64,000 bases of DNA from Firm-04 sp964392175 (GTDB lineage: Bacteria; Bacillota; Clostridia; Oscillospirales; Ruminococcaceae). This document shows, piece after piece, positions 25,608 to 34,152 of this stretch. The stretch lies in contig CAYMOJ010000003.1 of assembly GCA_964392175.1 (NCBI GenBank), forward strand, positions 1-64,000. Direction: 5' to 3'. The notes beneath the pieces are model-generated. The model was not told where the DNA came from and did not search any database. It worked only from the letters and a program-made list of their open reading frames with translations. Made by a program: the position numbers and the translations under genes. Every line of letters starts with the position of its first letter. The first letter of the stretch is position 1.

Positions 25608-25638
25608 TTCATCAATCATAAAATGGAGGATTTTGAAA

Positions 25639-26667
25639 ATGTCAATGGAATTTGTAAGAAAACTGCCCGTGCCGCAGGATATCAAAGCACAATTTCCTCT
25701 TTCTGATGCTTGTATTGCCGCGAAGAAAAAGCACGATGCGGAGATTCGCCAAGTGTTTACCGGTGAATCTGACAAAATGTTGTTGATCATTGGTCCCTGT
25801 TCTGCTGACCGTGAGGATGCTGTGATGGAATATATTTACCGCTTGGCAAAGCTCAACGAGCAGGTGAAGGATAAACTGGTGATCGTGCCCCGTATTTACA
25901 CCAATAAGCCTCGTACCAACGGTACCGGTTATAAGGGCATGGTGCATCAGCCCGACCCAAACAAGGCTGAGGATATGCTGGAGGGTTTGATTTCCATCCG
26001 CAAGCTGCATACCAGAGCGATTGCCGAAACAGGGTTTACCTGTGCCGATGAGATGCTCTATCCGGACAACTATCGTTATTTATCCGATTTGTTAGGCTAT
26101 GTGGCAGTGGGTGCTCGTAGCGTGGAAAATCAAAAACATCGTTTGACGGCAAGCGGTATGGATATTCCGGTTGGTATGAAAAACCCTACCAGTGGGGACC
26201 TTTCCGTGATGTTCAACTCAATTTATGCCGCACAGAGCAAACATACCTTTATCTATCGTGGTTGGGAGGTGCATTCTGACGGCAACCCGCTATCACACGC
26301 AATTTTGCGTGGATATGTGAACAAGCATGGCGAATCGCTGCCGAATTACCATTTTGAGGATCTACTGCTGACCTATCATATGTACGAGCAGAAAAAATTA
26401 GAGAACATGGCTGTGATTGTAGACGCAAACCACGCAAATTCCAACAAATGTTACTTGGAACAGCCCAGAATTTGCAACGAGATCCTGCATAGCTGCCGTC
26501 ACAATGCGGATATCAAGCGCGTGATCAAGGGCTTCATGGTGGAAAGCTACTTGGAAGATGGCGCACAAAAGGTTGGGGAAGGCGTGTATGGTAAATCCAT
26601 TACCGATCCCTGCATCGGTTGGGAGAAAACCGAGGATATGGTGCTGCGCATCGCCGAACAGCTTTGA
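25639..26667 (+). CDS. aroF: 3-deoxy-7-phosphoheptulonate (DAHP) synthase, class I
   Basis: Condenses phosphoenolpyruvate and erythrose 4-phosphate as the first step of aromatic amino-acid synthesis. 342 residues with the family hallmarks: LLIIGPCSADRED, PRIYTNKPRTNGTGYKGM, TGFTCADEMLYP, GARSVENQKHRLTASGMDIPVGMKNPTSGD, and VDANHANSNK. There is no fused chorismate mutase. The ATG at 25639 is preferred because GGAGG is 9 bases upstream; a TTG two codons earlier is too close. It lies 31 bases after the GltD-like gene and may be co-transcribed. A terminator follows. Confidence 0.96.
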   Translation: MSMEFVRKLPVPQDIKAQFPLSDACIAAKKKHDAEIRQVFTGESDKMLLIIGPCSADREDAVMEYIYRLAKLNEQVKDKLVIVPRIYTNKPRTNGTGYKGMVHQPDPNKAEDMLEGLISIRKLHTRAIAETGFTCADEMLYPDNYRYLSDLLGYVAVGARSVENQKHRLTASGMDIPVGMKNPTSGDLSVMFNSIYAAQSKHTFIYRGWEVHSDGNPLSHAILRGYVNKHGESLPNYHFEDLLLTYHMYEQKKLENMAVIVDANHANSNKCYLEQPRICNEILHSCRHNADIKRVIKGFMVESYLEDGAQKVGEGVYGKSITDPCIGWEKTEDMVLRIAEQL

Positions 26668-26676
26668 GAAATAACC

Positions 26677-26706
26677 AACGGGAGGATTTTCTATCCTCCC
26701 GTTTTG
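26677..26706 (+). terminator. Terminator after DAHP synthase
   Basis: Perfect 11-base arms (26677-26687 and 26693-26703), five-base loop, then a short T-rich tail, 10 bases after the stop codon. Confidence 0.9.
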
Positions 26707-26711
26707 TGTTT

Positions 26712-26776
26712 GGAGACAATATATCATAAATCGGAGACAATAGATAATTGCATCGCTTCTGCTTTTGTGTTATAAT
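26712..26776 (+). promoter_or_regulatory. Promoter and direct-repeat site of the rhamnogalacturonan lyase gene
   Basis: TTGCAT (26748-26753), 17-bp spacer, TATAAT (26771-26776). Immediately upstream are two direct repeats GGAGACAATA(T/G)AT at 26712-26724 and 26733-26745, 21 bp apart, i.e. on the same DNA face and abutting the -35. They look like a regulator site. The leader is about 100 bases. Confidence 0.8.
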
Positions 26777-26884
26777 GCTACCGTACGATGGGAAAATATC
26801 GTGCACATTGCACAATACGATTGCATCGTGTGCGATGTTTGCCATATAAAAATGCCCTCAAATAGGGGGAAAAGGGGTAAGATT

Positions 26885-29878
26885 ATGAAACAGAGAAAAC
26901 TTGCGACGTTGCTTGCAGGTCTGCTTTGCTTGCAGATGCCAGCCATCAGTAACGCCAATGAACAGGCAGTAACCGCAAATGCGGCTGAGTTGATCACCGT
27001 AGAAGCACTGGATCGTGGCTTGACGGCGATCAATACCGGTTCGGGTATGTTGGTAAGTTGGCGATATCTTGCCAATGATGCAGCCGATGCGGTGTTCCGT
27101 CTTTACCGCGATGGCGGTCTTATTTATACGAGCAATGCCGGTGATGCAACCTGCTATCTGGACAAGGATGGTAGTGCTTCCTCCCAGTACAAGGTGGAAT
27201 ATTTGGTTGGCAATGCAGTCAAAAGCAGTGATTCCTGCAAGATCATCTCCGACAACAGCTATCTGCAAATTCCCTTGGATCCGCCTAGCGGCAACGGCTA
27301 CACCTATTCGCCCAACGATTGCTCTGTGGGTGATGTGGACGGCGATGGGCAGTATGAGATTTTTTTGAAGTGGGATCCTTCTAACTCGCAGGACAATTCC
27401 AAGAGTGGCACGACGGGCAAGGTTTATATCGATTGCTTGAAGCTGGACGGTACGCATCTCTGGCGCATTGATTTGGGCATCAATATTCGTGCAGGCGCGC
27501 ACTATACCCAGATGATGGTCGGCGATTTTGACAGTGACGGTTCTGCCGAGTTGGTGTGCAAGACCTCTGATGGAACGGTGGATGGCACCGGCAAAGTGAT
27601 CGGTGATGCAAGTGCTGACTACAGAAACTCCAGTGGCTATGTGTTGACAGGCAATGAGTATCTGACGCTGTTTGATGGTCAGACCGGTGCTGCGTTGGAT
27701 ACTATCAATTATAATCCCGGTCGTGGAACTGTTTCCAGTTGGGGTGATAAGTACGGCAACCGTGTGGATCGTTTCCTCTGTGCGGTCATGTATCTGGATG
27801 CAGATCATCCCTCTCCCGTGACCGTGCGCGGCTACTACACCAGAATGACTGCCTGCGCTTATGATGTCGTGGATAAAAAACTGGTGCAGCGTTGGTACTT
27901 TGATACTGGAAATGATAGTTCTGCCCCCGGTTACGGCGATGGTAACCACAACTGTATGCCTGCCGATGTTGACGGCGATGGCAAGCAGGAGTTGGTGCTG
28001 GGCGCGGTTTGTTTGGATGATGACGGCTCAGTGCTGTGGTGTACTGATCTGGGTCATGGTGATGCCATGCACTTGGGTGATTTTGATCCCGACCGTGAAG
28101 GCCTGGAGTTGTGGCTTTGCCATGAGGTTTCGCCCTATGGCTATTCTTTGCATGATGCTGCAACAGGCGAGATAATCTTCCGTGTGACCGCTAGTAGTGA
28201 TACCGGTCGCTGTGCCGCAGACAATGTTTGGTCGGGCAACGATGGCGCAGAGTTCTGGGGTAGCTCCGTATATGATTCTAAAGGCAATACGCTCTCCTGC
28301 AAACGCCCCGCACTGAATTTCTTCTGCTACTGGGATGGCGATCTGGAACGTGAGATTCTTGACGGTTCTACGGACTCTCCTGCAACCGTTACGGATATGG
28401 GTGCAGATGGGAAGCTGACCACGATTCTTACAACTACAGGCTATTACACCTGCAACACGACCAAAGGTACACCTTGCCTTTCGGCCGACTTGTTCGGCGA
28501 CTGGCGTGAGGAGATCATTGTGCGTGCAGCTGATCATCAATCCATTCGTATCTACGCAACGACATATGACACCGATTATCGCGTCACCACGCTGATGCAG
28601 GATCCGCAGTATCGCAACCAGGTGGCGGGGCAGAATGCAGCGTACAATCAGCCACCGCACTTAAGCTACTATATGGGCACCGAAACCGGTGTGCCCGATG
28701 CTCCCACCGTGAACGTCGGTGAGCTGACAGGTGGAAAAATCGGTGCTGTGATGAATACCGATTACAAGTACACCTTTACCAATGCAGGCAGCGGTCTGTA
28801 TCTGGAAGTGGCTGATGCAACGGCAGCCGCAGGTACCGATGTGGTACAGGGTGATGGTACTTCCGGCGGCAACCTCTGGAAGTTGGTTGACGGTGGCAGC
28901 GGATACTATTGTATTGTATCTACCCTTGCTGATGGCAATACCTACTATCTTGATTTGGACTACGGCAAGGTCGATAATGGTACCAATATCGCCATTTGGA
29001 CAAATACTGCAAGTGATGCGCAGCTGTTCAAGTTTGTGGATAACGGCGATGGAACATACCTGATTACCACCAAGGCAACCAATGATCAGAGTGCTGTGGG
29101 CATTACCAGTGGCTCTACCGTAGCAGGTGCATCTGCCATTCAGTGGGAGTGCGACGGTAGCGCAAATCAAAGCTGGATTGCTACCATGGTGATTGACCCC
29201 ATCTACGGTACACTGGCAGCACCCTTGCAGCCGCTTGATGTGACTTATGCACCGTTCCTTGGAATTGATGCTTCTTTGGCAGTGGGCGATACCATTTTCG
29301 GTGATCGTGATTTCACCTTCACCACTGTGGCAGATGCTCTCGTAGGTGCGGAATATCTCGTATCCTCTTGCGATGCAAAGTACGCTTCCGGCGATCTTGC
29401 AACTGTGACTGCAGCAGCTGATTTGACGCTGTATATCGGCTTTGACAGCCGTTTGACGGCGATTCCCGGATGGGCTTCCACGTTCATCAAAACGGATATG
29501 ACTTGTACCGCCAGCAACGATGTCGTGTTCGAGATGTATGCACTGGAGATGACCGCAGGCGAGACCGTTACCCTCGGTGCGCAGGGGCAATCATCCGGTG
29601 TTATAGGGTATATGGCAATGATGGTGCAATCCAACCCAACAACAACTACAGGAACAGTTGAGACTGCGATTTGTGGCGATGTCAATTGTGACGGTTTCGT
29701 GAGGGTCGACGATGTGATCCTGTTAAATCGTTTCCTTTCGGAAGATAAAAATGTAACGGTCACGCATCAGGGCACCATCAATGCAGAGTGCGACGGCGTT
29801 GCAGGCGTGACAAGCAATGATGCAATTGCAATTCTGTCTTTGCTTGCATGCCTGGTTGATAGCCTGCCCCTGTCTTGA
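26885..29878 (+). CDS. Secreted rhamnogalacturonan lyase (PL11) with ricin-type lectin and dockerin domains
   Basis: A 997-residue secreted pectin-degrading enzyme. Signal peptide at residues 1-~27 (MKQRKLATLLAGLLCLQMPA); PL11 eight-bladed propeller at about 40-620, with repeated Asp-rich calcium loops (GDVDGDGQYE, GDFDSDGSAE, ADVDGDGKQE) and IRAGAHYTQMMVGD. A ricin-B-like lectin domain (about 630-770, QW-type repeats) and an unassigned beta domain (about 790-920) follow. The C-terminal type I dockerin (about 931-997) has GDVNCDGFVRVDDVILLNRF and a second, weaker loop (AECDGVAGVTSNDAIAI). The ATG at 26885 gives the signal peptide. PL11 enzymes cleave the rhamnogalacturonan I backbone; the dockerin implies attachment to a cohesin scaffold not in this window. 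Confidence 0.93.
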   Translation: MKQRKLATLLAGLLCLQMPAISNANEQAVTANAAELITVEALDRGLTAINTGSGMLVSWRYLANDAADAVFRLYRDGGLIYTSNAGDATCYLDKDGSASSQYKVEYLVGNAVKSSDSCKIISDNSYLQIPLDPPSGNGYTYSPNDCSVGDVDGDGQYEIFLKWDPSNSQDNSKSGTTGKVYIDCLKLDGTHLWRIDLGINIRAGAHYTQMMVGDFDSDGSAELVCKTSDGTVDGTGKVIGDASADYRNSSGYVLTGNEYLTLFDGQTGAALDTINYNPGRGTVSSWGDKYGNRVDRFLCAVMYLDADHPSPVTVRGYYTRMTACAYDVVDKKLVQRWYFDTGNDSSAPGYGDGNHNCMPADVDGDGKQELVLGAVCLDDDGSVLWCTDLGHGDAMHLGDFDPDREGLELWLCHEVSPYGYSLHDAATGEIIFRVTASSDTGRCAADNVWSGNDGAEFWGSSVYDSKGNTLSCKRPALNFFCYWDGDLEREILDGSTDSPATVTDMGADGKLTTILTTTGYYTCNTTKGTPCLSADLFGDWREEIIVRAADHQSIRIYATTYDTDYRVTTLMQDPQYRNQVAGQNAAYNQPPHLSYYMGTETGVPDAPTVNVGELTGGKIGAVMNTDYKYTFTNAGSGLYLEVADATAAAGTDVVQGDGTSGGNLWKLVDGGSGYYCIVSTLADGNTYYLDLDYGKVDNGTNIAIWTNTASDAQLFKFVDNGDGTYLITTKATNDQSAVGITSGSTVAGASAIQWECDGSANQSWIATMVIDPIYGTLAAPLQPLDVTYAPFLGIDASLAVGDTIFGDRDFTFTTVADALVGAEYLVSSCDAKYASGDLATVTAAADLTLYIGFDSRLTAIPGWASTFIKTDMTCTASNDVVFEMYALEMTAGETVTLGAQGQSSGVIGYMAMMVQSNPTTTTGTVETAICGDVNCDGFVRVDDVILLNRFLSEDKNVTVTHQGTINAECDGVAGVTSNDAIAILSLLACLVDSLPLS

Positions 29879-29902
29879 GCCATTTTAACGATATGTAACT
29901 TG

Positions 29903-29946
29903 CCATAGCACTTCCGATTTGCAATCAGAAGTGCTATGGTTTTTTT
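29903..29946 (+). terminator. Terminator of the lyase gene
   Basis: Perfect 12-base arms (29903-29914 and 29928-29939), inner pairing GATT/AATC in the loop, then seven T. Confidence 0.93.
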
Positions 29947-29978
29947 CATGCGCAGCAAGAAGTGTTTTGCCACCTTCG

Positions 29979-30332
29979 TCACTTATCCTTAGGTCGGAAA
30001 CAGACAGAAGCAAGTAATCCAAACAGCATTGCAGCGGTAATGCCACCAGCCGCAGAGGTTAATCCACCGGTTAAAATGCCAAGTAAGCCGTGCTCTGCCA
30101 CAGCCTTACGGATACCCTGTGCAAGCAAATTGCCAAATCCGCTTAAGGGTACGCTTGCTCCTGCACCTGCAAAATCTACTAGCTTTGGATATATGCCGAT
30201 GGCACCCAAAACCACACCCGAGATCACATATCCTACCAGAATACGAGCTGGAGTCAGCTTGGTAAAGTCAATTAACAGTTGTCCAACAGCACAAATCAGC
30301 CCGCCGATCAAAAATGCCCAGAGATAATTCAT
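29979..30332 (-). CDS. spoVAE: Stage V sporulation protein AE
   Basis: A 117-residue membrane protein of the SpoVA complex, which moves dipicolinic acid into the forespore. Sequence features are typical: MNYLWAFLIGGLICAVGQLLID, PARILVGYVISGVVLGAIGIYPKLVDFAGAGASVPLSGFGN and KAVAEHGLLGILTGGLTSAAGGI. The ATG at 30332 has AAAGGAGC upstream; the longer frame is an artefact running into spoVAD. It overlaps spoVAD by 4 bases (ATGA), so the two are co-translated. Confidence 0.95.
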   Translation of the reverse strand: MNYLWAFLIGGLICAVGQLLIDFTKLTPARILVGYVISGVVLGAIGIYPKLVDFAGAGASVPLSGFGNLLAQGIRKAVAEHGLLGILTGGLTSAAGGITAAMLFGLLASVCFRPKDK

Positions 30333-31354
30333 GCCCCTGCTCCTTTCACGGAAGAAATATGCACCAGATGCGAAATACAAGGAATGGTTTCGCCTTGTTG
30401 ACATAGCATAGGTGAAAGCAATGCACCGGTTGCAGCAAACAGAAGATCCTTGATCTCTCCACTTGCGATTTTTGGTAGAAAATATCCACAGAGAATACTT
30501 GCCGAACAGCCGCATCCCGAACCACCAGCGTGGGTATCCTGTGTGGTATCATCAAACATCATCACGCCACAGTCACGGTGTACTTTACGGATATTGTAGC
30601 CGTTTTGTTCTGTCAGCTGATACAGCAGATCACTGCCTACCATACCAAGATCACCTGTGAGGATTACATCGTAATCGGAGGGCTGTGTGTTTGTCGTCAT
30701 CAAATATCGCAAAATGGTATCCGTTGCAGCCGGTGCCATGGCAGCCCCCATATTGTTGGCATCGGTAATCGATTGATCGTTGATGCATCCCACACATACA
30801 TCACGGATATAAGGCGGCTTCAGTGATTCACCTAACAGTACTGCACCCGCAGCTGTGGATGTCCACTGTGCATTGGGCGTGCGCTGCCCACCGTAAGAAA
30901 GCGGAAAACGAAATTGTCGTTCTGCACCTGAAAAATGTGAAGAGGTCACTGCAGCGCAATGCTGCATATGGCAGCCATCGACCATTAGGGAAGCCAGCAG
31001 CAAGCCTTCTGCCATGGTGGAACAGGCACCGTAGATTCCCAGAAACGGAATGCCCAGATGCCGCATCCCGAATGTCGCGCTGGTGCATTGGTTGATCAGA
31101 TCACCGGCAAAGATTGCATCCACATCGTCTGCGGTACATTTTGCGTTGGAGAGCATTCGCTCTACCGTACGGCGCTGCAATTCACTTTCCGCCTGTTCCC
31201 ATGTATCTTTGCCAAAGTGGCTGTCCGGTTCAATTACATCAAAACAAAATCCCATGGGGCCATCGCCCTCTTTTTGACCTGCAATGCTTGCCCAGCCAAT
31301 GATGCTGGGTGTATTGGGCAGTTGGATCACATCTCTGCGTAATGCATTGTTCAT
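30329..31354 (-). CDS. spoVAD: Stage V sporulation protein AD
   Basis: A 341-residue thiolase-fold protein of the SpoVA dipicolinate channel. It carries the family pattern: GDLINQCTSATFGMRHLGIPFLGIYGACSTMAEG, AAVTSSHFSGAERQFRFPLSYGGQRTP, and HAGGSGCGCSASILCGY. It starts at the ATG at 31354 behind AGAGAGGTG. spoVAC, which usually precedes it, is absent: the next gene upstream is on the other strand. Expression is expected in the forespore (sigma-G), but no convincing sigma-G promoter was identified. Confidence 0.96.
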   Translation of the reverse strand: MNNALRRDVIQLPNTPSIIGWASIAGQKEGDGPMGFCFDVIEPDSHFGKDTWEQAESELQRRTVERMLSNAKCTADDVDAIFAGDLINQCTSATFGMRHLGIPFLGIYGACSTMAEGLLLASLMVDGCHMQHCAAVTSSHFSGAERQFRFPLSYGGQRTPNAQWTSTAAGAVLLGESLKPPYIRDVCVGCINDQSITDANNMGAAMAPAATDTILRYLMTTNTQPSDYDVILTGDLGMVGSDLLYQLTEQNGYNIRKVHRDCGVMMFDDTTQDTHAGGSGCGCSASILCGYFLPKIASGEIKDLLFAATGALLSPMLCQQGETIPCISHLVHISSVKGAGA

Positions 31355-31460
31355 ATTGCACCTCTCTTATGATATCAGATACAACGGCAGTATCTGCAAA
31401 ATCAGGCAGATTATGCACTGTAGGCTACTACCAAAAAATAAGAATTTAGTGTGAATTTGC

Positions 31461-31489
31461 TTGACAATCTGACCATTATATGGTATCAT
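31461..31489 (+). promoter_or_regulatory. Promoter of the 31.5-34.0 kb gene group
   Basis: TTGACA (31461-31466), 17-bp spacer, TATCAT (31484-31489), about 55 bases before the first start codon. Confidence 0.87.
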
Positions 31490-31544
31490 AGAATGTAATA
31501 AGCCGTGTGCAGATCATTGCATACGAAGGAGAAGGGGGTATTTT

Positions 31545-32414
31545 ATGTTTCATCATTCATTGGATGAGGACGCATTGCGTGTAAAGGGCGATGTGTTGGA
31601 ACAAACTTTGCAAAGCACAGATTTCAGTGAGCAGCAAAAGCAGGAGGCGTTGGCAGAGTATCTGGTATTGCTGCAAAATGAACGTGCCGCGACACAGGGC
31701 ATTGATTTTTGCACCCGATTGTTTGATCGCGTTTGCGCAGCGTTTCGTGCGCACCCTACCACAGACCTTGCAGTGGATATGCTGTACGCCTGCATTCTGG
31801 TTCAGCAGTTTTACGCAATGGATTTTTCTCCCTGGCGTGCGCATCCTATTATTTTCGCTTCGCAGGAGGCCTTGAAGGCTGTGGCAGCTGATGGTAGGGA
31901 CTCCGATTGTATGCGCTACTGTCAGGCAACCGCAGAGCTTTATGCGGAAGCCAAATTCTGGCCTGAAGCCCTGCAATATGCTGTGCAAATGCACGATGCC
32001 ACAAGCCGCTTGCTGCAAAAGGGTGTGCAGCGGTTGGAAAACGGCACGCGTCTGGATCTGCGAGACACTGCTTGCGCAATCTGTATGTATGCCTCGCAGA
32101 CTGCCGATGGCATGACCGAGGAACTGACGCAGAAGCTGACGGTTGAACTGGGCGCAGAGGATTTCGCGCTGGTGATGGCTGAAGCAGCAGATGCCGTTGG
32201 TGATCTGGTTAGTGACCCCATTGAGAAGACGGAAGCATATCTTGCCATTCGGTATGAGTTGGAAGAAAAGATTGATGATGCATTGGAGCATCACCGTGGA
32301 TATTACGATTATTGCAAGGAATATTGGATGGTCAAAAAGCTGATTTTGCGCAGTGATTATGGGATTGCATGGAAATCACCGGCAGTGCTGAACCCTGGTG
32401 TTGATTTTCATTGA
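31545..32414 (+). CDS. Cytoplasmic helical protein of unknown function
   Basis: A 289-residue soluble protein, Ala-, Leu- and acid-rich, predicted almost entirely helical, with no signal peptide or membrane segment. It has a helical-repeat feel (LAVDMLYACILVQQF, DCMRYCQATAELYAEAKFWPEALQYAVQMHD), reminiscent of TPR-like folds, but no family was recognised. The start has GGAGAAGGGGG. It is the first of three same-strand genes behind one promoter; the second encodes a surface protein. The function is open. Confidence 0.8.
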   Translation: MFHHSLDEDALRVKGDVLEQTLQSTDFSEQQKQEALAEYLVLLQNERAATQGIDFCTRLFDRVCAAFRAHPTTDLAVDMLYACILVQQFYAMDFSPWRAHPIIFASQEALKAVAADGRDSDCMRYCQATAELYAEAKFWPEALQYAVQMHDATSRLLQKGVQRLENGTRLDLRDTACAICMYASQTADGMTEELTQKLTVELGAEDFALVMAEAADAVGDLVSDPIEKTEAYLAIRYELEEKIDDALEHHRGYYDYCKEYWMVKKLILRSDYGIAWKSPAVLNPGVDFH

Positions 32415-32428
32415 AAGGAAGGTTTGTT

Positions 32429-33340
32429 ATGATGAAGAATTTCAAGAGAGTGTTCAGCTCTTTCTTTACGGCTGCATTTGCCGTAATATACATGGCATTG
32501 AACACAGCCACCGCTTTTGCTGCTATGATCGATGAACGCCCGAAGACCGATGATGAGGTAACGGCAGAGGCATTGTATGTACACACCGATAACCCCGAAG
32601 CAGATGCCGTTTTCAATGCTTACGTTGACGTGGCGGTGAAGATGGTTGGAACGGATTATTATGCAAAGGGAATTGAATTTATCAATGCAGGAGATCTTGT
32701 AGGATATTGTGGTGGAACACAGGAGCAATTTGATCAACTGCGGAATAATACTGCGAAAATGGAACAATTTTTATGGTGTGTAACATATACCGATTTATGC
32801 CATATCTTTCGATATGATGTCGAAAGATATGGACGCAATACTCTGGATTCGTGGGAGAACTTCAAACGACGGATCTATAAGGAAGTAGGTGGCAGTAGGT
32901 TTAATACTTTCATCATGATGGCGAGGATGAAGGGCACAGATGCAGATGAGGCAACAATATCTGAGCAACAAGCGGCATATGAGGCGTTAGTGAAGTGGCA
33001 ATATGACTACTACACTACAAACAAGTCTTTTTATTGCTTCTTTACTGGTCAGGGCTTGTGGCTTGTGAATTCGATGAATGATTATTCTTCGTATTTTGGT
33101 GGTGAATCAACTGTGACTACTACTGTTTCCAGTCAACAGAGCAGTCTTGAAAGTCTCACTACAACAACCACTGCCTCTACAAGTAAACTGGTTCCTCTCA
33201 CAACGACAGTTTCTACAACTGGAATTTGGGAAGAAACTGGAGAAAAACTGGCGAAGACATGGCTAACAATTGGTATTATTTTAGTATTGCTTCTCGTTCT
33301 TGCCGTTGTCGTAATCGTAAAGAAACGAAAAGGATATTGA
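32429..33340 (+). CDS. Secreted, membrane-anchored surface protein of unknown function
   Basis: A 303-residue protein. It has an N-terminal signal peptide (to about residue 31, ATAFA), an extracellular helical/charged domain (residues ~35-210), a Thr/Ser-rich linker (TTTTVSSQQSSLESLTTTTT), and a C-terminal membrane helix followed by VKKRKGY. This topology places the domain outside the cell on a flexible stalk. Two consecutive ATG codons stand 6 and 9 bases after GGAAGG. It follows the preceding gene by 14 bases. No known domain was seen and there is no LPxTG sorting motif. Confidence 0.8.
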   Translation: MMKNFKRVFSSFFTAAFAVIYMALNTATAFAAMIDERPKTDDEVTAEALYVHTDNPEADAVFNAYVDVAVKMVGTDYYAKGIEFINAGDLVGYCGGTQEQFDQLRNNTAKMEQFLWCVTYTDLCHIFRYDVERYGRNTLDSWENFKRRIYKEVGGSRFNTFIMMARMKGTDADEATISEQQAAYEALVKWQYDYYTTNKSFYCFFTGQGLWLVNSMNDYSSYFGGESTVTTTVSSQQSSLESLTTTTTASTSKLVPLTTTVSTTGIWEETGEKLAKTWLTIGIILVLLLVLAVVVIVKKRKGY

Positions 33341-33379
33341 TCGAACATTGAGGAAATTGAAACGAAAGGATGTGATTAT

Positions 33380-34021
33380 ATGCAAGCAGAATTGACAGGT
33401 CAGATGATCGTTTCACGCCTGCGTACTCGCAAAGGTTGGGAAGCTTTTGGATATGGTATCCTGATGCTGCCTTTTCTTGCAATGTTTATTTTCGTTCTTT
33501 GTGACCTTTTCACTGGTGGTGACTTTGCAATGGATATTGTAGGGGGGATTATCAGCGGTGTTTGTATCTTTTTCTTTGGTAAAAAAGTTGCGTGCGCTCT
33601 GAAAATCGCACTTCATACGCAAAAAGCGACGGTATTTCGTAAATATGGCGATCCCGATGAGATTGCAGACCGCATCAACAGGGGTTTGGAGAACATCCTG
33701 CTTGAGCAGCGTGAGGTGGTCGTCACCGAGGAGTATATCTTGCGCCGAAAACACTATGAAACCTTTGTGCCTCTTGCTGATATCATGTTAATGTATCGCA
33801 AGGAGCATCGCACCAATGGTATATTGGATTCGATCGCGCTGGTGGTGCATGATCGCTATGGTGAGCAATATGAGTATCCCTTTACGTTGAAGAAAAAAAC
33901 CGCCGGTGATATGGATTATGTTGCCGGTGAGATCAGCAAACGGGCGCCGGATTGTATCTTTGGTTACAATTCTGCCAATTTGGCATATGTCAAGGAGCAT
34001 CAAGCACCCATACCCGAATGA
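33380..34021 (+). CDS. Two-helix membrane protein with cytoplasmic domain, unknown function
   Basis: A 213-residue protein with two hydrophobic helices (residues about 28-48 and 54-72) followed by a soluble domain of mixed alpha/beta character (EYILRRKHYETFVPLADIMLMYRKEH, DSIALVVHDRYGEQYEYPF), which looks like a PH-like or YcxB-type fold though not firmly assigned. It follows the surface-protein gene by 39 bases with its own site (GAAAGGATG). It probably belongs to the same transcription unit. Confidence 0.78.
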   Translation: MQAELTGQMIVSRLRTRKGWEAFGYGILMLPFLAMFIFVLCDLFTGGDFAMDIVGGIISGVCIFFFGKKVACALKIALHTQKATVFRKYGDPDEIADRINRGLENILLEQREVVVTEEYILRRKHYETFVPLADIMLMYRKEHRTNGILDSIALVVHDRYGEQYEYPFTLKKKTAGDMDYVAGEISKRAPDCIFGYNSANLAYVKEHQAPIPE

Positions 34022-34152
34022 CGAAGCGTGGCATCCAATGGGATCAGAATCACCGGAAGGCAGAAGCCGAAATTGCCTTTTGAGGCGCTTTTTGCGCGAT
34101 GTTGCCTCAGCTGATTCTTTTCTAAATAGATGGAAAATGTTCGGAGGATATG

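Noticed and set aside
26858..29590. Long open frames antisense to the lyase gene
   Set aside because: They lack ribosome sites and family features and arise from the codon bias and repeats of the plus-strand gene.
34022..34140. Hairpin AAGGCA/TGCCTT after the 213-residue membrane protein as a terminator
   Set aside because: Only six base pairs and a short T run; too weak to call.
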